Below, piece by piece: positions 14,160-26,500 of a DNA stretch of 64,000 nucleotides. This DNA is from Sclerurus mexicanus (taxonomy: Eukaryota; Chordata; Aves; Passeriformes; Furnariidae). Position numbers and translations under genes: made by a program. Below the pieces are notes generated by a model that searched no databases, had not been told where the DNA came from, and saw only the letters and a program-made list of their open reading frames with translations. The stretch is taken from NCBI GenBank assembly GCA_013396755.1, contig VWZF01002261.1, positions 2,441,087-2,505,086 on the forward strand, written 5' to 3'. Numbering within the stretch: the first letter of the stretch is position 1; each line of letters opens with the position of its first letter.

Positions 14160-14730
14160 GCGGGCATATTTTAGCAAAGCAAACGCGCACACCGTGAGAA
14201 GCATCCTAAGCAGTGACACTGACCTAGTGGTGATGCAAAGCGGGGAAGGAATGATGCTCGTCCATGGCCAGTCTCGGACCTGCCTACCCTCGTTTTAGGC
14301 AAAACCGTACAAAACCGAAGTGCCAGCAGAGGGCAGCGCAAATACGAGAAGTCCCTGAAATGCCCCAGCCCGGCCACTCGTGGGAAGCAGCTGCGTGGGG
14401 GCAGAGTGGGGACAGGGAGGTGGCTGCCACCCGCTCGTCGCTGGGACACGCACCCACCTCGTCCTGCCCTGCCGCTTCTTCCCCGGAGGAAAGAGCTCAA
14501 GGGCAGTAACAGAGCCCACTCAGCACCGCACATTTCAGGTCTTCCCTTCCTTTGGGACAGCCCACGGAGCGGGGACAGACGGACGGAGTGTCCGCAGGGA
14601 CAGGCAGCCCCTGTGTGCGCCCCCGAGAGCCCCGGGGGGCTCCCCGTGTCACAGCACATCCGAGCAGCACCCCGTGCTGATGCTGCGGCAGGAAGGTGAC
14701 GCGCCTTTCTTTTTGAGAACTGTTACATCA
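14160..14730. other. orphan CpG-rich block
   Basis: Roughly 570 bp with about 35 CpG sites by eye, while the flanking intergenic DNA has very few. It contains long G/C stretches (for example around 14380-14480 and 14570-14660). Several overlapping open frames occur on both strands, which is normal for GC-rich DNA and not evidence of coding. It could be a distal promoter, an enhancer, the start of a noncoding RNA, or a GC-rich repeat I do not recognise. Confidence 0.7.
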
Positions 14731-15066
14731 GGAGCATCTCGAGAAACAGAAAAGTAACATTTCTTTTTGGCCACAGTGGATAAAGCAAGGAGAGAGCTGC
14801 CATCTCTCAAGCCATCTCCCATCAGCAGAGCACCGCATAACTCACAATTTCAGTTCGCACTCCCACCCACAAGTGCTGTGGTGGGGAGGACACGCAGACC
14901 TCCAGCTCCCAGGCTCTGCTACACCAGTGGCTGCTGGCACCGAGCCACACAACAACCCACCAGTGTCCCACAGAGACAGAAACAAACTGTACATACACCT
15001 ACCTAAGGGAGAAGTCTACAGCAACTCTTCGAGGTGAAGGACAGCAAACACACTCAGGAAAGAGGC

Positions 15067-15084
15067 AAGAAAGAAAGAAAGAAA
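15067..15084. repeat. (GAAA)n microsatellite
   Basis: Four to five GAAA units in the intergenic region, about 330 bp right of the CpG-rich block. Confidence 0.9.
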
Positions 15085-15827
15085 TAGGGAAGGAGTTGGA
15101 GACCCCACCTCCCAACTGCCTAACCTGGCACACCTGCACCCACTGAAAATCCTGATGCTAATTAATAGCAACTGAAACCACTGTGGCACCTGTGAATACC
15201 CATTTACCAATCACTTTTTGTCCTCAATCTAGGGCCTGAATAGCTATTAAAACAATTTGTCCTCTGCAATGCTACTATTATATGAAAGTGTGATCAAAGA
15301 TACTAGCATTTGCTTCAGTATAATTAAGGTACAGCCATCTAATCTTTTGGAAAAGAAACAGCAATTATTAATCTCATTAAATACTACATGTTGTATTCCC
15401 AACTGACTAGAATAGGTGCACATAGTAACTTTAGTTCCAGCAAAATCAGGCTGGAGATAAATTTCACTTCTTCAGCTTGCTTTTGGCTTTTCTCATGTAA
15501 TGGCTACTCTCTAAACTCTCAGAGTTTATATTCCAACAAGAATAAAAATAAACAAACTATAACCTTCTGCATCCACCGCAAGGCTGGGATCCTGTTTCCC
15601 CATCAGAGCCAAGAGTCATGTCTCCTTCCTCTGTCTCCATCCACCTTCTCACTTCGATTCTAAAAATTCACATCTTCTGCACTGAGTGATATTTACAGTG
15701 AGCAAGTGTCCAGTTTGTCAGTGACATTCTCATCTTGTACCTTGCTCACCATTGAGCCTGGAAAGATATCCTGCTCAGGCCCTTGCTCTTTATGAAAAGG
15801 ATAAACTTTAATGGCATAAAGACATAG

Positions 15828-16110
15828 TCATAAAATCACAGAATAGCTTTGAGTTGGACCTTTTAAAGGTCACCTAGTCCAACCCCCCTGCAATGAGCAG
15901 GGACATCTTCAGCTAGATCAGGTTGCTCAGAGCCCCATCCAATCTGACCTTGAATATTTCCAGCGATGGGGCATCCACCACCTCTCTGGGCAATCTCTTC
16001 CAGTGTTTCACCACCATCATTGTAAAAAACTACTCTTACATCTGTATCAACCTTCCTCCCATTTAAAACCATTACCCCTTGTCCTACTGCAACAGGCCCT
16101 GTTAAAAAGA
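15828..16110 (-). mobile_element. CR1 LINE, 5'-truncated 3' end
   Basis: The plus strand reads as the reverse of a CR1 tail: it begins near ATCACAGAATAGC, then has the typical phrases TAGTCCAACCCCCCTGC, GATCAGGTTGCTCAGAGCCC, GATGGGGCATCCACCACCTC and CATTACCCCTTGTCCTACTG. The CR1 sense strand is therefore minus. Only the terminal 280 bp remain, which is usual for CR1 copies. It lies about 1 kb past the predicted PMS1 3' end. Confidence 0.93.
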
Positions 16111-16984
16111 CAATAATTACCTTTCAGATTAGAGTTGTCACGTATTGCTGTGATGTGGTTTCTTAACTTACTTCACCAGTTCAGCACCATTTGATACAGA
16201 GCAATAGATCAGTGATTTACATTTGCAGACTGTACACTTGCTTCTCTGGTCCCACACTCCTGTCCACAAAGTAGCTTGCACTCGGGCCTTTCAGCAGCCT
16301 TCAACCATTTATCCAGTAGCCACAGAAACACTACAAAGGTCTTACCACCACATTTTCATAGTGCCAAGAACAGCTGAGGATGGCCAGGAATTTTCAGGTT
16401 AGCTTTCTCGAAACTTTTAAAACATACTCCTCCAGAGACACTGCAACTGCTATACACAGAAGGCCTAATGGGGTAGCTTTAGGAAGCAAGCTCCTACTTG
16501 AAACACGGCAGTAAATTCTGTGTCCTGGTAGAAAGAGAATGAACCAGTTTACCACAACCAATATCTCTCTCTGCAGCAGACTGTGATGCCACATTCTCCC
16601 TGAGGGAGGGCAGTTTGTGTTTCCCACCCCCAAACAGGTTGCGTTGTGCACAGCACTGCATCAACACACATCCATGGGCACCTGAGACCAGTGCTAACCT
16701 GGGCTCCTGGGACTCTGATCCTTTCAAGTCACTGGGCAGTTTTTAAGGTGTACTATACTTTTAGGAATCACAATTTTGTGAATGTATAATTTTTGGAGAC
16801 TGGACACTAGGACTTCAATACTTCTTCACATGAGCTAACAATATTCAGATAGAAATACAACACCATAGAAGTCTAACTATAATAACTGCATATGCCAATG
16901 CCGTATTTAAATACTTACAGCTATCTGGAATTCCTTTGAAACTTAACATCGGATATCCTTAGTACAGTAAACTTTGCCATTCTG

Positions 16985-17026
16985 TTGAAAGCAACTTCTA
17001 ACCACTTGAAAGCAACTTCTAACCAC
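16985..17026. repeat. 21-bp perfect tandem duplication
   Basis: TTGAAAGCAACTTCTAACCAC occurs twice head to tail, just beyond the predicted PMS1 3' end. With only two copies it is probably a recent slippage event. Confidence 0.92.
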
Positions 17027-17139
17027 TTCACACCTAAACAATTTTGACATACTGGCACTTTCTAAACCTGCAGTAATAAGAAAAGGATGAAACCAGCTGA
17101 GAATATTTCTTTAATAAACTCTTTTAAAAAATAGTGAGG

Positions 17140-17326
17140 AGTAGTTTCTCTACAGTATTTATTTCTAGTTTTCAAACAGCATTTGCATTTAAATAAAAGT
17201 CTCTAGGAGGTGAACATATGACAATGAAAAGTCATTACACAAAAGCTTTGCACGAAACATACTGAAATTACAGAGTAATGATCAAAATTAAGCAAGAAAA
17301 GTATGACCCCAAACAAAATGTTCCAT
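17140..17326 (-). other. PMS1: PMS1 3' untranslated region (predicted)
   Basis: This is the stretch from the TAA stop to just past the first canonical polyadenylation signal on the minus strand. It is AT-rich with no coding features. The cleavage site was not seen directly, so the left limit is approximate. Confidence 0.6.
17158..17163 (-). terminator. candidate PMS1 poly(A) signal AATAAA
   Basis: TTTATT on the plus strand reads AATAAA on the minus strand, 164 nt after the PMS1 stop. A second, weaker ATTAAA lies at 17110-17115. Either could direct 3' end formation; transcript data would decide. Confidence 0.55.
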
Positions 17327-17518
17327 TTACTGAGTAATTTCCATGGAGTTGCGCTCATCAACTTCTGGAATATCTGTTAAGTGATGAAAAAAAGGACGAC
17401 CGTGAACACAGCCTTTATTTTCCTTTCCAAGCTGTTGCTTCATCCTGTAAATTGTGTTTTGTACATCCTCTTTTGACAAATGTAAGGGCAGCTGCCGAGC
17501 TAAACGTACTGCTTCTCC
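17327..17518 (-). CDS. PMS1: PMS1 last coding exon with stop codon
   Basis: Residues 872-934 start GEAVRLARQLPLHLSKEDVQ and contain GCVHGRPFFHHLTDIPE, the conserved end of the MutL C-terminal domain. The bird protein adds a short tail (EVDERNSMEITQ) after the human-like end, and stops at TAA (17329-17327). The acceptor is TTCCACAG before GGAGAAGC. Confidence 0.96.
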   Translation of the reverse strand, partial: GEAVRLARQLPLHLSKEDVQNTIYRMKQQLGKENKGCVHGRPFFHHLTDIPEVDERNSMEITQ

Positions 17519-20500
17519 CTGTGGAAAGGAAAAACAAAAACAAAACCTCAATAGTTTTAAAGTACCACTTCTTAGCACATTAACTTGGGGCTACCAGAAA
17601 GCAGGAATTAGGCACTCACTGTTTAAAGATCATTCTTTTTTCCTGACAAATATTCTGAATGCCAGAAATCTAAATGTAACTCTAAACATATCTTACTGAG
17701 CAGTTCATGACATTTCTACAATGGAGTCATGCACAGTCAGTCTCCTGGTCATCTTTTTCTTTTGGAGTCCACTTTTGCAAGGTGCTTTGTGTTTCTGAAG
17801 ATCTTATTTCCTGTGGACATCGCTCATTTCCAGCATCAACTGAAGATGTTTACCAGTTCACAAGACACATTCTATACCACAAACTTGACAACTAACATAA
17901 ATTAAGATAAACAGTCAGCTAAATAAATGTTGAAAAATACTATAGTGAAATCACAGATTAATGTTGTGTTTACTGCTGTCTATTGCATCCAGTTATCTCA
18001 CAATGCTAGAAAGCAGAAGTGACTGCTAAAGCACCCACCCTCAAATAACTAAGCAACTTGAAAGAAGTAGCTGTCAGGTTTTCTGTTTCCTCCTTCAAGA
18101 TGGGCCTTCCTGCCATTGCCTTCTCCTCTGTACTTAAGTCATGATGCTTGACAAAAATGGATTTGGCATAAAATCTCCCTTCGTCTTGTACAAGCCTGAG
18201 CAGCATTCATACTGATTTAATCTGAATCTTCTAATTTTGTTTGCCTGAGACGTTCCCCTACTCTTCCAAGTGGGAAAAAGATCACTGTGGAATATTCTGT
18301 ACCCTGGAAGGCTCCTTCTTTAACCATTACCCTATTCCTTCTTCTGCACTGATTAGTGTGGACTTACAAGACTGTTGGTTGTCAGTATGTGCTTGTGAGA
18401 ACCACAGAAGTTACTGACGTTAACTAAATACAAGCATTTGCAGAGGCATATGGGGTTCACTGCATGTGAGACTTCGTTTTTTTGCTTCAATGTCTTAATT
18501 CTACTGACAGCTTGCTTTTCTGGCAAAAGTAATATCCACTTATGTATCTCTGCCCTTTCTTTGAATGAATCATAGGAATTTTTCTTTTTTAAATGGAAAA
18601 GGCATGCTTTCCAATTGTCACAATATATGTCTCATTGAGCTTTACATGAGAATTAAGCTTCAATTAGCACCTACTTTTCATAAACTATTACCTTAAATAA
18701 TTTAATATCTCCATCATAGATTTATTTATATAAATTTTGATGACTGTTCTGAATTCAACTGCCTTCTAGACTTTGTAAAGCAATTCTATGGCAGTTCTGT
18801 ATTCTAACACAGAGAAATACCTTTCTAGTCTGAAAATTGCCTGTGTAGAAGAATCATCAGCTTTCAGCATGTATTATATCACACTGGATGGCTGGTTTTG
18901 GGTATGTCTGATGAAGTATTTTGGTAAGAAATGCACAACCCATAAACCTCTGAGAGGATATGACATTCTTCTTTTCAAAAGTAACTTCTGTTTAGAACAC
19001 AATGACATTAATTAAAACAGAAAGCTGAAGAAAGATTTTTAAGCTGTTTAAGAAATTTTATTATACATTTAGCTGGCTAATACTTAAAAGCAAGCTTCTA
19101 TCTTACCTCCAAGTAATTTACCACTTTGAGAGGCCTACATTCATATACTTCCTTTGCATTTCCATTAATTACTGCACTCAGAATTTCTTTCAAATCAGAA
19201 ATACCATAATACGGCAGACAATTTGCCATCCCTTCTATTTCCAGATGACTTTCTGTAGCTGAAACACCTGAAAATACAAAAACAAACCAGTAATTCATGC
19301 ACTGCTTAAACTTCTATTCTGGAGCAATTCATAGAAAATTAAACTGATGTAAAGCCACTTAGTAAATTAGTCTCACAAATTCAATATAATTAGGAAACTT
19401 TCTGTGCTCGTCCCTTGGAATGAAAAGCATTTATTTGTACAATGTTTCATTATGATGATGTGTGCTTATTCACATCACAAATGTCTCAGCTTACACTAAT
19501 TCAAATCCTTGCTGGCACTGCTTAATGCTTAAAACATTTTGCAGCATTCCCAGTCTTGAGCACAGCTTTAATTAAAGCTTCTGTGACTTTAATTAAACAT
19601 ACATGAAATTAAAGTAGAAGCTAGCAATAAAACACAATTTAGTTGGAAAAAAATGGAAACAGAATGTTGGCACTATTTCCTATGTAATTGGTTTAAACAT
19701 CTGTAGAGTTCAAATGTTATCATAACAAATTCAGCTTCCACTGAAATAAAAAGCAGTTTTTTCTCCTACCACAGCTGAGGAAAAACCCAAGCCCTAAAGG
19801 CTCTGTGACTGACTTCATACCATCATTCATACAGTATCACTGCTGCAGCAGGTACCACTCTGAGCAGGAATGATGAATAAAACATTTAAACAGCCTTCCT
19901 AATGAAATATGAATTCAAGCTTTGAAGATTAAGTGATTTCACTGCACTTTCTTTTTCACATGACTTGCAAAAATGTTGAATGAAATTGCTCCCATACAGC
20001 TAAATTTTCTCCCAGTCCCACTCAGAAGCAAGATCTCTGGTGGTCAGGCTCACAGGCTCTCACACAGTCCTTCAGACCCCTCTCCTCATTCATGCTGGGT
20101 GTATAGAAACCTCAACCCAACCCACACAGACACCTTCCTTTTTCCACCACTGCAAGTCTAACAAGTTAAGAGTTTCACGAGGAGAGCACGGAAAAATATA
20201 ATGCATAATGAAAATAAACCCACTCTTGTGTAATGACCCCAGGTAGGATATATTACATTCAGCCCAAGCCACAAATGGTTTTTGAAAAATCAAAAGAGCT
20301 GGAGACAAATAGATTGCTCCAAGGTGGATTATACTAATGAAGGGATAATTCCTATTCCTAATCCAAACAACAATGCAAAATATTTCAGAAGTGAGAGAAA
20401 ATATATATGCAACGTAAGTCATCACAATGTACTTCTATCAGCTAGTAGAATGAAGCTGTTATCCCTGCCCAGGCACTGTTTATTTGACAGTCATTAAATA

Positions 20501-23500
20501 AGACCAGAGATGAACAGGAAGGCTCTGCAGGTTGAAACTTTTCCAAAACACGGGTATGTCCCCAGGTAAATAATACTGTTGGGCCTTTTTAAGCTTCATG
20601 GCATGACAGATTTTGACCAGAATGGGAATTCAATACAGAGAAGAACCTCTCATCCACCCATGAAAAATCACATAAACTTCCTCCAGCAACATATTTAACG
20701 CTGCTTTACGTCTGAAATTTTATTTAGTTTTTCACCAGCCCTGTCTTCCTTCTTTTTCCAAGCTGCCTTTCCCTAACCATGGCCAGCAAGCACAGACATA
20801 TTTTTATGTTCTGTTATATTATCTGAAAGTTTGCCAGTTATTAAAGGTGAGCTAAGATCATGTACTATGCCAGTATTTCCCCATGGAAAAGTCTGCCACT
20901 AAGAGACAGGAGGAAAAGATAAAGTCTTTAATTTCCCTCAGCTCTCTTCTCTTAATTTTTGCCCCATTTTTGCTTCAATGAAAGATCAGATTTGAGGAAC
21001 TGTTCCAGACCACTTGATTAGGCTGCTTTCTCTCTAAAGTTAGAACTTAGTCTATCTGACAACCTTTCAATAATTACCTCTCTATAAGCTACCAAAGACA
21101 GGACACAAAATTTCATTACATTTCAAGTGTTTAGATTTTCAGTTGTTTTAAATTCTTATTTCCAGAGCTTCCTTTTAAAATTTTACGACAGTGAGCTACT
21201 GGATTTGCAAAACATTTCTACACATACTCTTTAGTTTCTCCAATAGTCATTGTTCCATCTGCAAATTTTGACTTCACCATTCTGCTCATTATTGTGAAAG
21301 GCAAAGGGGGCTTAAAAAAGTTTAACATAAGAACAAACAATAAAATCCCCAGCTAAGGGAAGTTCTCTTCTTCAGTATTTCTGTTTGTGTGCCGTTCTCC
21401 TTTTCTGCTTCCATTCTTTAAACTGCAAAGTTGTCCACTGTGTGCTGATTAACAAGTATTTATCTGCAAGTCTTCGCAGGAACTCTGATATCGGCAACAT
21501 TTGATGATATAAGCAGATGTCCAAGCCTCATTGTACTTGTAAATTTTTGACTGAATCTACATTAAGATTTTTGAGTATTCAAACAGCAGTCTTCAAGCAG
21601 TTTCCATGGTAGTTTCTATGAAATACTTTGCAACTTCCAAAGACAATATTTCCATGAACAAATAAACTAGCTTTCAAATTACTAAAAATGTGGATTTCTC
21701 ATTGCTACAAATTTCCCCTTTCTCCTTCCAAACAAAGCTTTTACAATCATCTTTGGATAATTCCTTCTTGATGGCCAGGAAAAACTGTTCCCTTCCAGCT
21801 GCCACCTAGATTAGGTGACACTATAACACTGTCTATCTTCCAGTCTATAGTCAAAATCAAACTGAAACTAAGCAGCAGCATGATTTTCCACTGGTGGGTT
21901 ACAAGAGCTGAGGCAGCTTTTATTACCAAGAATGATTGGTTATTTACCCGTTACTGTTCTTTGAAGCCTCATAAGCACATTCTTTGTATATTCATATGCT
22001 GGCTACACCTATTCCATCAGGCAGACAATTCTACCCCAAAAGCCTGCCCTGGAGCATGGCCCAAGGCCCTCCACTGACACGAAACCAGGTAAGGGGTTCC
22101 TTGCTCTCAGTTCCTCCCCAGCCAAGAATTCACATCTCTCTCTCAGACTGTCACAAGGGCAGACAGACAGATGTGCAGTGAAGGTACATGTAACAAATAC
22201 ATCTTAAGAAGAACTGGACAGAAAGTAATCCATCTTACTTCTTGAAATGCTTCTCTGCACATAGAGGTTACCATGAGCAAACAAATGCCTGGCAGATCCC
22301 AGAACACTGAGTATTAAGTAATTTGCTTTACTGAGTAAAAGCAAACAGACTGCTCTCCCAAAGGTAGCATCACTTGAAGCCTCAATAAAGCCAGAACATG
22401 AGGGGGTGGGAGGGCAGTGGAAGACAGACTGGAGCTCAGCGTCACAGCTCTGCAAATTACAACAACTGGCACATTCCACAAAGAAACCATTGATTTTGCC
22501 TAACTGACATACTGAGAGCAAGAAGCATTTTCTGGGCTATTTCACAACATGTTTTTCACTGTCAGCAATCCAGAGAAAAATCTAGTTGAAAGCTCCTTAG
22601 ACTGCTGAGCAATTAATATAAAGAGAAATGGGGAGACAATACTGAAAATCTTAGTCTACCAAACCCATGAAGAAGACGAGGCACTTCCAAAATTTAGGAT
22701 ACTTGGAACAACTCTGGCTGCAGTCAGAGAGTCTCTGAACAATGTGGATTAAAGGTAAATTACCTGTCTTATAACAAGAACACATTCTAAGGGCAGACAT
22801 CCTCAAATAAAACAATAGGCAAGTAAGGCCTGGAATCCCCACCTCTTTGTAAAAATCAACATTCAAGGGTGCATTTGTGAAAAAGGAAGACATTGCCAGA
22901 AGTTCAAACAGTTTTCCCACCAAAATGACAGAACAAGAACAAAACTCCATGTGGAACTGAGTTCTTGTTAGGAACAGGAAGACTCCTGGTAAGTTACTGG
23001 AGTAATTAAGGCTCAGAACCACCCCAATAGCTAAAAGATCTTGGCCATTAAAGTGTATAGGTGTATTTCTACGAGTTGAAAGCACTGTGAGGGAATAAGA
23101 TTCAATTTCTGAGTAATCCCAAGACCTGCCAAATTTAGTGCAAGACTAATGAATTACTATTTTTTGTTCTATGACTGACATTGCCCCTTACAGACAAGCC
23201 ATCCAAATGAGGCAAAACCCATACTGTATGAGTGGATTTTTTTTCCAAGTAAGCAACTACCAGAATCAAAATCTTTATAAAAGTCCCCTCTATGCCACAA
23301 GTTGCTGAAAAGTAGGAATTTGAATGGCAAAGAAGTATCTTTAACAAAGATCAGTGGAGATGCAAGCCCAATGCAACATGGGAATTACCAAAGTCACCTT
23401 CCAAATTAAGGAAGCTGTTCAGGTTTTCTTGCTATTAAATAAACAGGCAGTTCTGTAAACAGCCCAAACCAAAAAAGAAATAAGGAATTAATCTATGGTC

Positions 23501-26500
23501 CTATACTGAAGTCATTATACTCATCTAGGAAACTGTCCTAGTGAGGTGCACAATACCAAACAAGAGGTCTGGCATTCCAAATTAGTATTATGAATAACTT
23601 AATAGACTGTAATGGGCAGCAACTGTCTGAATCATTCTCTTCTTTGGCAGAACATGCATGGAGATTTAAACAAATAATCAGTGCAACCTACCAGACTAAC
23701 AGTCCTCTTTCAGAGACCACCATGGGTCAAGGAAAGCCTCTTCCTCTGTGATAAAAACTGCCAAACACTGAACTGGAGCAGCTAAGGATCTTTGGTCCTT
23801 GTTTTGGAAGGTACCTTAGAGCTATCGATGGCATCACAGACTTAGACAGAACAACAGAAAGGTTTGTCATTTTGCAAGAGGAAATTACCCAAAATACCAC
23901 TTTCCCATTCAAAGGTAAAGAATAGAATGTTTGCTTGTGACATAAAAGAGGATCTCTCTGTCAGAAAAAGGAAACTTTCTACTACAGAAAATAAAACTCT
24001 TTGCCCAGAATGGGAAAGGGAGCCATGCACTAGTGGCTATTAACACAAAATCAACCAAGCAATCAGAAAGGAACATCTAATGTGACCATGGCAGGGCTGA
24101 AGTCCCAAAGAAAGTACTGACCTTCAAACATACTACAGTAAGAAAGAGTTGAGAATTCACTTAGGAAACAGCAAATCCCAGGACTGATCCAATTAATCAA
24201 AAAAGCTGGGGAAAAATGAGTTACTAAGGTATGTGCACAGCAAATGGGGTTCCAGTGTGCTCCTATGCATGCTGCTAGGGGGAAACTCTCCAGCTACTGT
24301 GGGTCAAGGGCACATTTTCATTCTGGACACCTCTCCATAGCAAGCTGGGACTTTATCATCCACCATGCAAAGTAGGAAACCCTGGAGCCAGAAATTAACA
24401 ATATATCCTGAAGAAACAAAACCTTTCTGAAGAAACTTCTAGTGCAACAATATCCGAATGCCCTACTTTCAGGATGTGTCTGAATTTCAAAAAATCAAAA
24501 GGACAGTGAACTCAGACAGCAAAAAAAAAAAAAATTCTTCTATAAGGATAGTGGAGAATATTGTATGAGACAAAGTTGTTCTTTCAGAGATGGTAAATCC
24601 TACAGAACACTCAGGTCTAAGTGGACAAATCAGTCCTGGTCTGCAGGGCACTTTCTGTACAGATTATACAAGAATCTATGAATTTAAGAACCTTAAACTG
24701 CAGAGTGAAATTCTCAGAGGAGGACATATAAGGACTGTTAATAATTAATACCTCTGTTTCTATAAATCAGCTTTAATAAGTATTTATAGATGATAGTATA
24801 TTTCAGGGACAAGATTAAGAAAAAAAAGAAAAAAGGGGGACTGATGAAGTATTAAGTAAAAATCCTTGGGTCAGCTGGAAAAAAAGCTGGTATTTCTACC
24901 TCATCTGCAGTGGTATGCTCTTTGAATAAAAGAGGCTGTAACTGCTCTAATGTTATCAGCAGAAGCTTATAAACAGGACTGACAAGACTCATATGTTATT
25001 AACGTTTCACTTGAGTAGTTAAAATAGAAGACAAAGAACTGAATTAGATTCCCATTCTTGATCAGGCTATCCGTATGGTACTGATCAAGTCCATGACCAC
25101 AGCTCATCAACCTGCACAGTGCACACAAAGCACTTTTACTTTCACTAACTGTAAACCAAACGAGAACAGTTTCCTCACAAGATTTCCTTAAATTTACATC
25201 TTAGGAACACAGGACTGAAGGCCAGTTACTACTTCCCAGTTACTGTGTTGAGTTTCTTGCTATTATAGTGTACAATTCTGCTCTTAAACTAATCGAGCTG
25301 TCTTAAAAGTAGTTTCCCATTTGTGCTGGTTTTGGTTAAGAGAGTTAATTTTGTCCACAGTACCCAGTGTGGGGCTGTGTTTTGGATTAGTGCTGGAAAC
25401 AGTGCTGGTAAAACAGGGATGTTTTTGTTACAGCTGAGCAGGGCTTGCACACAGTCAAAGCCTTTTCTGCTCCTCACCCCACCCCACCAGTGAGGGGGCT
25501 GGGGGTGCACAAGGAGCTGGGAGGGGCCACAGCTGGACAGCTGCCCCCAACTGACCACAGGGACATTCCACACCATATGGCATCATGGGCAGCACATAAA
25601 CCTGCGGGAAGAAAGAAGGAAGGGGGGCAGCATTCATTGTGATGGTGTTTTTCTTCCCAAATCACTCTTACACGTGATGGAGCCCAGCTTTTCTGGAACA
25701 CCTGCCTGCCCATGGGAAGCAGTGAATTAATTCCTTGGTTTGTTTTAGTTCTGTACACAACTCCTGCTTTACCTGCTAAACTGTCTTGACATCTCAACCC
25801 GTGAGTTTTCTCACTTTCACCCTTCCTAATCTCTCCCCCATCCCACTGTGGGGGTAGTGAGTGAGCGGCTGTGTGGGGCTGAGCTGCTGGCTGGGGTTAA
25901 ACCATGACACATCTCCAGTACCACAAGACAGGTCAACAACTGTCCTCTGCTGTTGTCTCCAAACTGTCTTCAAAACTTCACATTCCATTTATTCACATCC
26001 AGTTTACAATTATTAGATTTTGAGCAAACTCACAATATCAGGAGGTAAAAAAAAAAGGTCCATGAGCAAAAATGCTAACCCACAATCCCTCTCTCCCATT
26101 TTTGTGTAGGGACATGTCATAGACCTTCTCAGCTTTTGATTTGCTAGATTGAATAAACTTTGTAAGATATACCTCTTACAGTACATGCTTTATTTCCCTA
26201 ATCATTCATTCTATTATCACAAACACCTCTACTAGAAAGGTTTTGTTATTTATGTAGAGATTTAGTCAGTAAGAAAGACGTTTCCATGTTTTTGCTGTGC
26301 ACTATTCAGTAAGGAAAACAGCTTAGGCTCTGTCCTTCTCAAGAGCCAGGCTCTGAATGGAGAAGTTGGTCTTCATCCCTTTTTTGCACCTACCCTTAAA
26401 AGATCCCATATGTTACAGTACATCTGTCATCACTGTACATATGTGGGGATCTGTAACACATGAAGCTATAGCATTTCTAACAGCTCTTATGGCAAATCTT

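Larger units (their letters stand above)
1..17139. other. intergenic region downstream of PMS1
   Basis: AT-rich sequence without recognisable exons. I looked for myostatin (MSTN), the mammalian neighbour of PMS1, and saw none of its exons. The region contains a CR1 piece, a CpG-rich block, a probable ancient repeat, small direct repeats and simple repeats, listed separately. Open frames such as the 199-codon one at 7777-8376 (minus) resemble nothing I know. Confidence 0.8.

Noticed and set aside
14171..14659. 162-codon open frame on the minus strand in the CpG-rich block
   Set aside because: Several long frames overlap on both strands here, as expected in GC-rich DNA with few stop codons; the composition (Arg, Gly, Ser, Pro, Cys) looks random and no family is recognisable.
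15863..16072. 69-codon open frame on the minus strand
   Set aside because: It lies wholly inside the CR1 3' end and is not an independent gene.
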